From contig LR590464.1 in the NCBI GenBank assembly GCA_901472455.1, forward strand, positions 558,001-622,000: a stretch of DNA of 64,000 nt, given 5' to 3'. Positions 39,336 through 47,479 of the stretch are shown here, one piece after another; positions within the stretch are counted from its first letter, which is position 1, and every line of letters starts with the position of its first letter. The stretch comes from Leclercia adecarboxylata (GTDB lineage: Bacteria > Pseudomonadota > Gammaproteobacteria > Enterobacterales > Enterobacteriaceae). The notes beneath the pieces are model-generated. The model was not told the DNA's origin. It was given only the letters and a program-made list of their open reading frames with translations, and searched no databases. Both the position numbers and the translations under genes were made by a program.

Positions 39336-40144
39336 CTACACAAAGCGGCAGCTGATGCAGCCCATATTGCCGTAATCGACGTGGAAGGTGTCGCCCTTGC
39401 TGGCGGTTACCGGGCGTGTGAAGGAACCGCCGAGGATGATCTGTCCCGGCTCCAGCTGCACGTCATACGGTGCCAGCTTGTTCGCCAGCCACGCCACGCC
39501 GTTGGCCGGGTGGTTAAGCACGCCCGCGGCGACGCCGGTCTCTTCGATCACGCCGTTGCGGTAGAGCAGGGCGGAGATCCAGCGCAGATCCAGTTCGTCG
39601 GGGCGGATCGGGCGGCCACCGAGGATCACTCCGGCGTTGGCGGCGTTATCGGAGATGGTGTCGAACACTTTGCGCGGACGCTGGGTCTCGGGATCGATGT
39701 TGTGGCAGCGGGCGTCGATCAGCTCCAGGGCCGGGATCACGTAGTCCGTGGCGTTATAGACGTCGAACATCGTTGCAGTTCGGGCCACGCAGCGGCTTCG
39801 CCAGCACAAAGGCCAGCTCCACTTCGATGCGCGGAACGATAAAACGGTCGGTCGGGATGTCGCTGCCGTCGTGGAAAAACATGTCGTCCAGCAGCGCGCC
39901 GTAGTCCGGTTCGCTGATCTGCGAGCTGGCCTGCATTGCTTTAGAGGTCAGGCCGATTTTGTGGCCTTTCAGGGTGCGGCCTTCGGCGATTTTCAGGCTC
40001 ACCCATTCTCGCTGCACGGCGTAGGCATCGTCGAGGGGTGATCGCCGGGTAATCGAGGGAGAGATCTGACGGATCTGCTCCCGGGTCTGTTCCGCCTGAT
40101 GCAGGCGATGGGCAATCAGGGGTATGGGTATGTTTATCGAGCAT
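39336..40144 (-). CDS. hpaH: 2-Oxo-hept-4-ene-1,7-dioate hydratase HpaH, frameshifted
   Basis: Start MLDKHTHT at 40144, then after breaks near 40125, 40035 and 39785: [54 protein letters not shown] and [20 protein letters not shown], ending at 39336. Joined length is about 267 residues, as in HpaH. It hydrates the dienoate product of HpaG/HpaF to the HpaI substrate and needs Mg2+. The gap to hpaF upstream holds a REP array. Confidence 0.93.
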
Positions 40145-40185
40145 GGCGGTTTCCTGTTTTTGCCGGGTGAGGCGTCGTGTTTGTT

Positions 40186-40618
40186 TTCTCACTCTCCTGG
40201 TGGGAGAGGGCCGGGGTGAGGGCATTCGGCAGCAGTGATTTTCCCCTCCACCCTTAACCCTCTCCCCAAAGGGGAGAGGAGGGACAGACTGTGCTCGGTA
40301 TGGTTTTCTCCCTCTCCCTGAGGGAGAGGGCCGGGGTGAGGGCATCCGGCCGCAGTGATTTCCCCTCACCCTAACCCTCTCCCCAAAGGGGAGAGGGGAC
40401 AGACTGTGCGCGGTGTGGTTTTCTCCTTCTTCCCAAAGGAGGAGGGAGCAGACCGTGCTCGGTGTAGTTTTCTCCCTCTCCCTGAGGGAAAGGGCCGGGG
40501 TGAGGGCATCCGGCCGCAGTGATTTCCCCTCACCCTAACCCTCTCCCCAGAGGGGAGAGGGGACAGACTGTGCGCGGTGTGGTTTTCTCCTTCTTACCAA
40601 AGGGAGAGGGGACAGACC
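40186..40618. repeat. Array of REP-like palindromes between hpaF and hpaH
   Basis: About 430 bases made of repeated CCCTCTCCC...GGGAGAGGG palindromes set in a larger unit. The block GGGCCGGGGTGAGGGCATCC, followed by GGCCGCAGTGATTTCCCCTC, occurs at about 40209, 40329 and 40493 (first copy diverged). GGGGAGAGGGGACAGACTGT occurs in at least two copies. No gene is seen inside. It splits the hpa operon. Confidence 0.85.
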
Positions 40619-40627
40619 GTACCGGTA

Positions 40628-41008
40628 TTACTTAAACAAGGCGTGCACGTTGTTCTGTTTGTAATTGAGCGTCGGATGCAGCTCTTCAATTTCAAACGAC
40701 AACGCCAGATAGCGCGCCGCCATCAGCCCGGCGAAATGGCTTTTGATCAACGTAAATAACATCTCACCCACCTGCTGGCGGCTCTCCAGGCTGCGCCCGG
40801 TGCCGATCTTCAGCTTCATATGCACAAAGGCGTAATCGTGCTTACCGTCGGCCATCTGCCAGGTGTCCACCCAGTGCGCGCGGCTGCGAATGCCGCCGAG
40901 GGGGAAAATGCCGGTGGCGGCCAGCGCCTCGTTGACGGTGGCGAACAGACCCGGGAGATCGGCCTGCTCACGGATGTTTTCGGTACATTCGACAATAAAG
41001 TGCGGCAT
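40628..41008 (-). CDS. hpaF: 5-Carboxymethyl-2-hydroxymuconate delta-isomerase HpaF
   Basis: 126 residues starting MPHFIVECTENIREQADLPG with the N-terminal catalytic Pro of the tautomerase superfamily, the usual CHMI length. It isomerises the muconate made by HpaE to the HpaG decarboxylase substrate. It lies 9 bases after hpaD on the same strand. Intact frame. Confidence 0.96.
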   Translation of the reverse strand: MPHFIVECTENIREQADLPGLFATVNEALAATGIFPLGGIRSRAHWVDTWQMADGKHDYAFVHMKLKIGTGRSLESRQQVGEMLFTLIKSHFAGLMAARYLALSFEIEELHPTLNYKQNNVHALFK

Positions 41009-41017
41009 GGGGCGTCC

Positions 41018-41869
41018 TTATGCGGGCAGAGGGAAGACGGCGTTAACCTGGCCGGTGCCGGAGCTGGGGAACAGCTCGGTGAGAAATTCCACCTTGCCGT
41101 CGTATTTGTCCCAGCCGAGCACGCCCAGCAGCATCACCGTGTCGTGCATATTGCCTTCGCCGTAGCAGTAGTCGGCGTACTCCGGCAGCATGTTGCAAAA
41201 CTCTTTGAACTGGCCTTCGCGCCACAGCTTCACCACGCGCTCGTCCATCTGGCGGTCGAACTCGCGGGTGTAGCTGTTCATCCCTTCTTCTGCCCGCTGG
41301 TCGTCAATGAAACGGTGCGACAGCGAGCCGCTGGCGAGCACCGCCACGGTGCCGTCATATTTTTCGATGGCGCTGACAATGGCCTCCCCCAGCCTGCGGC
41401 TGTCGGCAAAGTCATGCACGGTGCAGAACGCCGAGATGGAGACCACTTTGAAATGCTTATCCGCATTCATGTAGCGCATCGGTACCAGGGTGCCGTACTC
41501 CAGCTTCAGGCTCGGGATGTTGTGCGCTTTGGCGCGCACGCCCTTCGCCACGGCTTCGTCGGCGATCAGCTGGCCCAGCTCGGGGTTGCCGTTGTAGTCG
41601 TAGGTCATGTCGCGGATAAAGTGCGGCAGCTCGTTGCTGGTGTAGACCCCGGCAAAATGATCCGCACAGTTGATGTGGTAGGCGCTGTTCACCAGCCAGT
41701 GGGTGTCGAAGACAATAATGGTATCGACCCCCAGCTCACGGCAGCGTCTGCTGATCTCTTTATGCCCGTCGATGGCTCCCTGACGGCAGCCAAAGTTTTT
41801 GCCCGGTATCTCAGAGAGATACATCGACGGCACATGGGTAATTTTTGCGGCTAACGCTAGCTTGCCCAT
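41018..41869 (-). CDS. hpaD: 3,4-Dihydroxyphenylacetate 2,3-dioxygenase HpaD
   Basis: 283 residues, LigB-type (class III) extradiol ring-cleavage dioxygenase. A metal-site region is seen at FDTHWLVNSAYHINC, with the LASGSLSHRFID motif further on. It opens homoprotocatechuate to 5-carboxymethyl-2-hydroxymuconic semialdehyde, the central step of the pathway. It follows hpaE by one base and is followed closely by hpaF. Intact frame. Confidence 0.96.
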   Translation of the reverse strand: MGKLALAAKITHVPSMYLSEIPGKNFGCRQGAIDGHKEISRRCRELGVDTIIVFDTHWLVNSAYHINCADHFAGVYTSNELPHFIRDMTYDYNGNPELGQLIADEAVAKGVRAKAHNIPSLKLEYGTLVPMRYMNADKHFKVVSISAFCTVHDFADSRRLGEAIVSAIEKYDGTVAVLASGSLSHRFIDDQRAEEGMNSYTREFDRQMDERVVKLWREGQFKEFCNMLPEYADYCYGEGNMHDTVMLLGVLGWDKYDGKVEFLTELFPSSGTGQVNAVFPLPA

Positions 41870-41870
41870 C

Positions 41871-43337
41871 TCATACCCCCCACTTCGGAATCGGGTGGTC
41901 GCCCATGGAGATACAGACGTTCTTCATCTCCGCGAACACCTCAAAACTGTACTCGCCACCCTCACGCCCGGTGCCAGAGGCCTTCACGCCGCCGAACGGC
42001 TGGCGCAGGTCGCGCACGTTCTGGGTATTGACGAACACCATGCCCGCCTCGATGTTGCGCGCCAGGCGCAGCACCTTGCCGACGTCCTGGGTCCAGATAT
42101 AGGACGCCAGGCCGTACTCCACATCGTTTGCCAGACGCAGCCCTTCCGCTTCGTCCTTGAACGGCAGCAGGCAGGCCACCGGCCCGAAGATCTCCTCCTG
42201 CGCCACGCGCATGCGGTTATCGACGTCCGCCAGCACGGTCGGGCGCAGGAAGTTGCCGCCGCGAAGGTGTGCAGGCAGATCGGTCGGTTTGTCCGGCCCG
42301 CCCGCCAGCAGGGTGGCACCCTCTTCAATGCCGAGGCGGATATAGCCGGAGACTTTCTCCCAGTGCTGCTGGCTGATCAGCGCCCCGATCTGGGTGTTTG
42401 GATCGGTTGGGTCGCCTACCCGCAGGCGGTTGGCGCGTTCGGCAAAACGTTTTACGAATTCCGGGTAGATGCTCTGCTGGATAAAGATGCGTGAGCCGGC
42501 GGTGCAGCGTTCGCCGTTGATCGAGAAAATGGTGAACAGGGCGGCATCCAGGGCGCGTTCGATGTCGGCGTCCTCAAACACCAGTACCGGCGATTTACCG
42601 CCAAGCTCCATGGAGTATTTTTTCAGGCCAGCGGTCTGCATAATCCGGCGTCCGGTGGCGGTGCCGCCGGTAAAGGAGACGGCGCGCACGTCCTGATGGC
42701 GCACCAGCGCGTCACCTGCCGTGGCACCATAGCCCTGCACCACGTTCAGCACGCCTGCCGGAATACCCGCTTCCAGCGCCAGTTCGCCAAGACGATCGGC
42801 GGTCAGCGGCGACAGCTCAGACATCTTTAAGACCGCGGTGTTGCCCAGCGCCAGGCAGGGCGCGACCTTCCAGGTGGCGGTCATAAAGGGTACGTTCCAC
42901 GGCGAGACCAGGGCACATACCCCTACCGGCTGCACCAGGGTGTAGTTGAGCATCTTGTCGTCGACCGGGTAGGTCTTGCCGTTCATCTGCTGGCACACTT
43001 CGGCAAAGAACTCGAAGTTGTGCGACGCACGCGGGATCAGCACGTTTTTGGTCTGGTGGATCGGCAGGCCGGTGTCGGCGGTCTCCATCGCGGCGATCTC
43101 CGGCACGTTCTGGTCGATCAGATCGCCCAGACGACGCATCAGGCGCGCGCGCTCTTTCATCGGCAGGTTGGCCCATTTCGGGAACGCCGCTTTCGCGGCC
43201 TCAACTGCCTGGCCGATCTCGGCTTCACCGCCCGAGGCTACTTCAGCCAGCACCTCACCGGTGGCGGGGTTAGTGGTGTGGAAGTACTCATTACCCGCCA
43301 CGTTTTTGCCGTTGATCCAGTGGTTAATCTTTTTCAT
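41871..43337 (-). CDS. hpaE: 5-Carboxymethyl-2-hydroxymuconic-semialdehyde dehydrogenase HpaE
   Basis: 488 residues, the usual HpaE length. Aldehyde dehydrogenase motifs: SPWNVPFMTATWKVAPCLAL, KYSMELGGKSPVLVFEDADI with the catalytic Glu, and NGERCTAGSRIFI with the catalytic Cys. It oxidises the ring-cleavage semialdehyde with NAD. Its start overlaps the hpaG stop by four bases (ATGA), so the two are coupled. Intact frame. Confidence 0.96.
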   Translation of the reverse strand: MKKINHWINGKNVAGNEYFHTTNPATGEVLAEVASGGEAEIGQAVEAAKAAFPKWANLPMKERARLMRRLGDLIDQNVPEIAAMETADTGLPIHQTKNVLIPRASHNFEFFAEVCQQMNGKTYPVDDKMLNYTLVQPVGVCALVSPWNVPFMTATWKVAPCLALGNTAVLKMSELSPLTADRLGELALEAGIPAGVLNVVQGYGATAGDALVRHQDVRAVSFTGGTATGRRIMQTAGLKKYSMELGGKSPVLVFEDADIERALDAALFTIFSINGERCTAGSRIFIQQSIYPEFVKRFAERANRLRVGDPTDPNTQIGALISQQHWEKVSGYIRLGIEEGATLLAGGPDKPTDLPAHLRGGNFLRPTVLADVDNRMRVAQEEIFGPVACLLPFKDEAEGLRLANDVEYGLASYIWTQDVGKVLRLARNIEAGMVFVNTQNVRDLRQPFGGVKASGTGREGGEYSFEVFAEMKNVCISMGDHPIPKWGV

Positions 43338-44623
43338 TTTGCCGTCTCCTCACTCACAATCCGGTTGACCAGACGGCCAACGCCTTCCACTTCCACGACT
43401 ACTTCATCGCCCGGACGCACGTCAGCCAGCCCTTTTGGCGTGCCGGTGGCGATCATGTCGCCCGGCTGCAGCGTCATAAATTCACTCAAATATGCGATCA
43501 GGAACGGGATGCTGAAGATCAGATCGGCGGTGCTGCCCTGCTGGCGTAGCTCGCCGTTTATCCAGGTGCGCAGAGTCAGATTGTGCGGATCGGCAATCGC
43601 CGATTTATCCACGATCCACGGGCCAATCGGGGTCAGGCCATCACGGCTCTTCACCCGCAGGTTAGGGCGGTAGTAGTTTTCCAGGTAGTCGCGGATCGCG
43701 TAGTCGTTACACACCGTGTAGCCCGCCACATATTCCATGGCGTCGGCTTCGGCGACGTTGCGCGCGGTTTTGCCGATCACCACCACCAGCTCGGCTTCGT
43801 AGTGCATGTATTCAACGTTGTCCGGGCGCACCGAGGACTGGTTATGTGCGTTAAAGGTGTTCGGCGCTTTGATAAACACCAGCGGCTCGGTGGGCGGTTT
43901 AAAGTCCAGCTCGCTGGCGTGATCGGCGTAGTTCAGCCCCAGGGCAAACAGCGTGCCACTGGTGGAGAGCGGCCAGGCGAAGGTGCGGTTCGTGGGCAGC
44001 TCGCGAGCGTTGATCACGCTGTTTTCCAGCGTCGGTAACCCTTCAGCCAGTACACGCACCTGGTCGCCCGGATGCAGGGCCACGCGGGACTGCGGGGTGC
44101 CCAGCAGAATGGCGTCGCCCGGGTTGAGGGTGGCGAAGGCGCTCAGTTCGCTCAGCAGGGTGGCGGCGTTGCGTTGCAGGTCGGCGGTGTTCCAGCGATC
44201 CACTTCCTGACCGTTGATCTCGGTGATGATGGTCAGGTTATCAATATTCGCGATCGACGCGCGCTCACCCACAGGGCAAAAACCGTCCCGGCATTTGGCT
44301 TTGATCGCCGGGCGGTAGAAGCTCTCTTCCGGCAGGCTTACCTCGTTCGCCAGCGCGTAACCGGCAATGTAGTCGGTGGCCTCTTCCGGGCTGACGTGAG
44401 TGGCGGTCTTGCCAACAATCAGCGCCACCGTCGCGCCGCTCATCACCTGTTCGCCTTCGGGATGCGGGATGGCATCGCCGGAGCGGATCAGGGTATTGCG
44501 CGGTTTGATAAACCAGACGGCGGTTTTTGGCGGCGTGTTGTAAGGGGGCTGATGAAATGCGTCGCGCCAGGCGTCGATCTGGCTGCGGTGATTGAGTGCC
44601 ACCGCGAAAACAGTACCTTTCAT
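43334..44623 (-). CDS. hpaG: Bifunctional isomerase/decarboxylase HpaG
   Basis: 429 residues made of two tandem fumarylacetoacetate-hydrolase-type domains (about 1-205 and 206-429). Each carries the paired motif region (ATDYIAGYALANEVSLPEES; MEYVAGYTVCNDYAIRDYLE). The two halves match HpaG1 and HpaG2. It decarboxylates and isomerises 5-oxo-pent-3-ene-1,2,5-tricarboxylate. It is the first gene of the meta-operon and is divergent from hpaR. Intact frame. Confidence 0.96.
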   Translation of the reverse strand: MKGTVFAVALNHRSQIDAWRDAFHQPPYNTPPKTAVWFIKPRNTLIRSGDAIPHPEGEQVMSGATVALIVGKTATHVSPEEATDYIAGYALANEVSLPEESFYRPAIKAKCRDGFCPVGERASIANIDNLTIITEINGQEVDRWNTADLQRNAATLLSELSAFATLNPGDAILLGTPQSRVALHPGDQVRVLAEGLPTLENSVINARELPTNRTFAWPLSTSGTLFALGLNYADHASELDFKPPTEPLVFIKAPNTFNAHNQSSVRPDNVEYMHYEAELVVVIGKTARNVAEADAMEYVAGYTVCNDYAIRDYLENYYRPNLRVKSRDGLTPIGPWIVDKSAIADPHNLTLRTWINGELRQQGSTADLIFSIPFLIAYLSEFMTLQPGDMIATGTPKGLADVRPGDEVVVEVEGVGRLVNRIVSEETAK

Positions 44624-44658
44624 TCCTTTCTCCTCGGACCCGGCTGGCGGGTTTTGAG

Positions 44659-44678
44659 TTCATTAATATGTTAATGAA
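44659..44678. promoter_or_regulatory. Candidate HpaR operator
   Basis: A perfect 8-base inverted repeat TTCATTAA-tatg-TTAATGAA lies 36 bases upstream of the hpaG start in the hpaG-hpaR gap. MarR-type repressors such as HpaR bind palindromes of this size, and HpaR is known to control hpaG from this region. A second AT palindrome (TTAAAATTTTAA, 44786-44797) is nearer hpaR. Confidence 0.6.
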
Positions 44679-44895
44679 TAGGTTTTAGACCCTCGCTGTG
44701 CGTTTGGCAAACAGAAGTAAATAATTTGTGATATCAATAACAATAAATTTACATGCCTTTGTTTGTATTTATATAAATCAATAAGTTAAAATTTTAATGT
44801 GATATCTGTTAGACTTTTTACCCGCGCCGCTGGCACCGTAAAGCCGCGTGAGGCATTGATTGTTTCGTTATTAATGATGTTGAGGTGGGAGCGCC

Positions 44896-45339
44896 ATGCA
44901 CGATTCGTTAACTATCGCACTACTCCAGGCGCGGGAAACCGCGATGACCTTTTTTCGCCCGATTATCAAGCAGCACAATCTGACGGAGCAGCAGTGGCGG
45001 ATCGTACGTGTGCTGGCAGAACATCCGTCGATGGATTTTCACGATCTGGCTTTTCGCACCTGCATTTTGCGCCCGAGCCTGACCGGGATCCTCACGCGCA
45101 TGGAGCGCGACGGGCTGGTGCTGCGCTTAAAGCCGCTCAACGACCAGCGCAAGCTGTATGTGTCCCTCACCAAAGAGGGCAACGCGCTGTATGAGCTTGC
45201 TCAGGCGCAGGTGGAGGAGGCCTATCAGCGCATTGAAATGGAATATTCGCCCGAGAAGATGAAGCAGCTGACCGCGCTGCTGCAGGAGTTTATTGAGCTT
45301 GGAAACCGGCACGTCATAACGCAGGAAGAAGAGGAGTAG
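44896..45339 (+). CDS. hpaR: MarR-family repressor HpaR
   Basis: 147 residues with a MarR winged helix (LTEQQWRIVRVLAEHPSMDF; HDLAFRTCILRPSLTGILTR; wing LKPLNDQRKLYVSLTKEG). It represses the hpaGEDFHI operon and is released by pathway aromatics. It is divergent from hpaG, the E. coli W arrangement, and is followed by tsr. Intact frame. Confidence 0.95.
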   Translation: MHDSLTIALLQARETAMTFFRPIIKQHNLTEQQWRIVRVLAEHPSMDFHDLAFRTCILRPSLTGILTRMERDGLVLRLKPLNDQRKLYVSLTKEGNALYELAQAQVEEAYQRIEMEYSPEKMKQLTALLQEFIELGNRHVITQEEEE

Positions 45340-45420
45340 CCACAAATTCCAGGATGATTTCCGTAAAGTTTTTGCTTCCCAGGCCGAAAATTCTGTACCT
45401 GTCTGGTGGAATGAGAAATC

Positions 45421-47085
45421 ATGTTAAATCGTATCAAGATTGTTACCAGCTTATTGCTGGTTTTGGTTATTTTTGGCCTTTTACAACTCACATCCGGTGG
45501 TCTTTTCTTTAATGCCCTGAAGCATGACAAAGAAAACTTCACCGTCCTGCAAACCATTCGTCAGCAACAATCCACGCTTAACAGCAGCTGGGTAGCGTTG
45601 CTGCAAACCCGTAACACCCTGAACCGCGCGGGCATCCGCTACATGATGGATCAGAACAACATCGGTAGCGGCGCGACCGTGAACGATCTGATGCAGATTG
45701 CTTCTGCTTCCCTGAAGCAGGCGGAAAAAAGCTGGGCGGAATACGAAGCCCTGCCGCGTGACCCGCGTCAGAGCGAAGGTGCCGCGCTGGAAATCAAACG
45801 TAACTACGACATCTATCACGGCGCGCTGGCCGAGCTGATCCAGCTGCTGGGTGCAGGCAAGATCAATGAGTTCTTCGATCAGCCGACCCAGGGCTACCAG
45901 GACGGCTTTGAGAAGCAGTACGTTAACTATCTGCAGCAGAACGATCATCTGTATCAGACCGCCGTCGATGACAGCAACAGCTCCTACAGCCAGGCGATCT
46001 GGATCCTGTTAAGCGTGCTGATCCTGGTGCTGGTGGTGATTGTCGGCGTTTGGGTCGGTATCCGTCACGCCCTGATCTCCCCGCTGAACCGCCTGACTGA
46101 CAGCATTCGCCATATCGCCAGCGGCGACCTGGTGAAGCGCATCGAGGTGGACGGTTCTAACGAGATGGGCCAGCTGGCCGATACGCTGCGTCATATGCAG
46201 GCTGAACTGATGCGTACCGTGGGTGACGTGCGTAATGGTGCCAACGCTATTTACAGCGGCGCGAGCGAAATCTCCATGGGCAACAACGATCTCTCCTCCC
46301 GTACCGAGCAGCAAGCGGCCTCGCTGGAAGAGACCGCAGCCAGCATGGAAGAACTGACCGCGACCGTGAAGCAGAACGCCGAGAACGCCCGTCAGGCAAG
46401 CCATCTGGCGCTGAGCGCGTCCGAGACGGCGCAGAAGGGCGGCAAAGTGGTGGATAACGTGGTGCAGACCATGCGTGACATCGCCGGTAGCTCGCAGAAA
46501 ATTGCTGACATCATCAGCGTGATCGACGGCATTGCCTTCCAGACCAACATCCTGGCACTGAACGCCGCGGTTGAAGCAGCGCGTGCCGGTGAGCAGGGTC
46601 GTGGCTTTGCGGTTGTTGCCGGTGAAGTGCGTAACCTGGCACAGCGCAGCGCCCAGGCTGCACGCGAAATTAAGAGCCTGATTGAAGACTCCGTAGGTCG
46701 CGTTGAGCTGGGTTCTACTCTGGTAGAGAGCGCCGGTGAAACCATGGGCGAGATCGTCAGCGCGGTTACCCGCGTGACTGACATCATGGGCGAAATCGCT
46801 TCTGCTTCCGATGAGCAGAGCCGCGGTATCGACCAGGTGGGTCTGGCGGTCGCCGAGATGGATCGCGTAACGCAGCAGAACGCCTCTCTGGTGCAGGAAT
46901 CTGCAGCTGCGGCGGCGGCACTGGAAGAGCAGGCGAGCCGCCTGACTCAGGCCGTGGCGGTGTTCCGTATTCAGCAGGATCAGCAGAAAGCCCGCGCAAA
47001 CGCGGCGGTGAAAACCGCTGCAACGCCTGTGACAACGCGTAAAGCGGTCGTTGCTGACAGCGGTGATAACTGGGAAACCTTCTGA
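45421..47085 (+). CDS. tsr: Methyl-accepting chemotaxis protein Tsr (serine receptor)
   Basis: 554 residues. N-terminal membrane helix (about 7-30), periplasmic four-helix sensor domain (31-188), second membrane helix (190-212, [20 protein letters not shown]), HAMP domain ([20 protein letters not shown]) and the long signalling coiled coil follow. The coiled coil has the conserved hairpin tip ([20 protein letters not shown] and [20 protein letters not shown]). The C-terminus ends NWETF, the CheR/CheB tether. Senses serine and other attractants. hpa beside tsr is the E. coli W arrangement. Intact frame. Confidence 0.96.
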   Translation: MLNRIKIVTSLLLVLVIFGLLQLTSGGLFFNALKHDKENFTVLQTIRQQQSTLNSSWVALLQTRNTLNRAGIRYMMDQNNIGSGATVNDLMQIASASLKQAEKSWAEYEALPRDPRQSEGAALEIKRNYDIYHGALAELIQLLGAGKINEFFDQPTQGYQDGFEKQYVNYLQQNDHLYQTAVDDSNSSYSQAIWILLSVLILVLVVIVGVWVGIRHALISPLNRLTDSIRHIASGDLVKRIEVDGSNEMGQLADTLRHMQAELMRTVGDVRNGANAIYSGASEISMGNNDLSSRTEQQAASLEETAASMEELTATVKQNAENARQASHLALSASETAQKGGKVVDNVVQTMRDIAGSSQKIADIISVIDGIAFQTNILALNAAVEAARAGEQGRGFAVVAGEVRNLAQRSAQAAREIKSLIEDSVGRVELGSTLVESAGETMGEIVSAVTRVTDIMGEIASASDEQSRGIDQVGLAVAEMDRVTQQNASLVQESAAAAAALEEQASRLTQAVAVFRIQQDQQKARANAAVKTAATPVTTRKAVVADSGDNWETF

Positions 47086-47187
47086 TGTAGCACAGCGCCC
47101 TGTTCAGGCAGGGCGCTGGAGATGGCCGGGTAGCGCTACGCTTACCCGGCCTTCAAAACCCTTCTCCATATGCCCGCATAAGCGCAT

Positions 47188-47430
47188 CGCCGCTGGACAA
47201 TTCTTGAGAACCTTACGAGTAGACCTGCGCGAACGTCGCGCCGCCTGACAATTCCTCAGAGCCTTACCAACAATTCTCCGCAAGTGCAGCGTCGCCGGAC
47301 AATTTTTGAGAACCTTACGAGTAGACCCGCGCGAACGTCGCGCCGCCTGACAATTTCTCAAAGCCTTACCAACAGTTCTCCACAAGTGCCGCGTCGCCGG
47401 ACAATTCCCGAGAACCTTACCAACATGCTT
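47188..47430. repeat. Tandem repeat, about 102-105 bases, built of about 51-base half units
   Basis: The block CGCCGGACAATT..TGAGAACCTTACGAGTAGAC..GCGCGAACGTCGCG, then CCGCCTGACAATT..TCA.AGCCTTACCAACA.TTCTCC.CAAGTGC.GCGT, starts at 47188, 47293 and 47395 (last copy partial). The two halves of each block resemble each other (GACAATT..T.AGA.CCTTAC), so the basic unit is about 51 bases in five copies. Confidence 0.85.
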
Positions 47431-47441
47431 CGTACGAACAA

Positions 47442-47472
47442 AGCGCCCGGGGTGAGTCCGGGCGCTGTTTTT
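47442..47472 (+). terminator. Bidirectional terminator between tsr and opgB
   Basis: A 9-base inverted repeat AGCGCCCGG / CCGGGCGCT with a 7-base loop, followed by GTTTTTGAG on the plus strand. On the minus strand it follows the opgB stop with A-rich sequence before and TTTG after. Confidence 0.85.
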
Positions 47473-47479
47473 GAGTCAA

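Larger units (their letters stand above)
47086..47479. other. Intergenic region with repeats between tsr and opgB
   Basis: 394 bases holding a hairpin after tsr (GCGCCCTG/CAGGGCGC, near 47096-47117), a REP-like element (GCCGGGTAGCGCTACGCTTA followed by CCCGGC), a tandem repeat and a bidirectional terminator. The last two are listed separately. No supported gene; frames through the repeat are a by-product of its period being a multiple of three. Confidence 0.7.

Noticed and set aside
40186..40618. Possible CRISPR array
   Set aside because: Repeats are palindromic REP-like elements with conserved rather than unique intervening sequence, and no cas genes are present.
47104..47385. Repeat protein encoded by the tsr-opgB repeat (minus strand, 93 residues)
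   Set aside because: The apparent protein repeat is the by-product of a DNA repeat with period divisible by three; no ribosome site, and composition is Arg/Cys-rich without fold.
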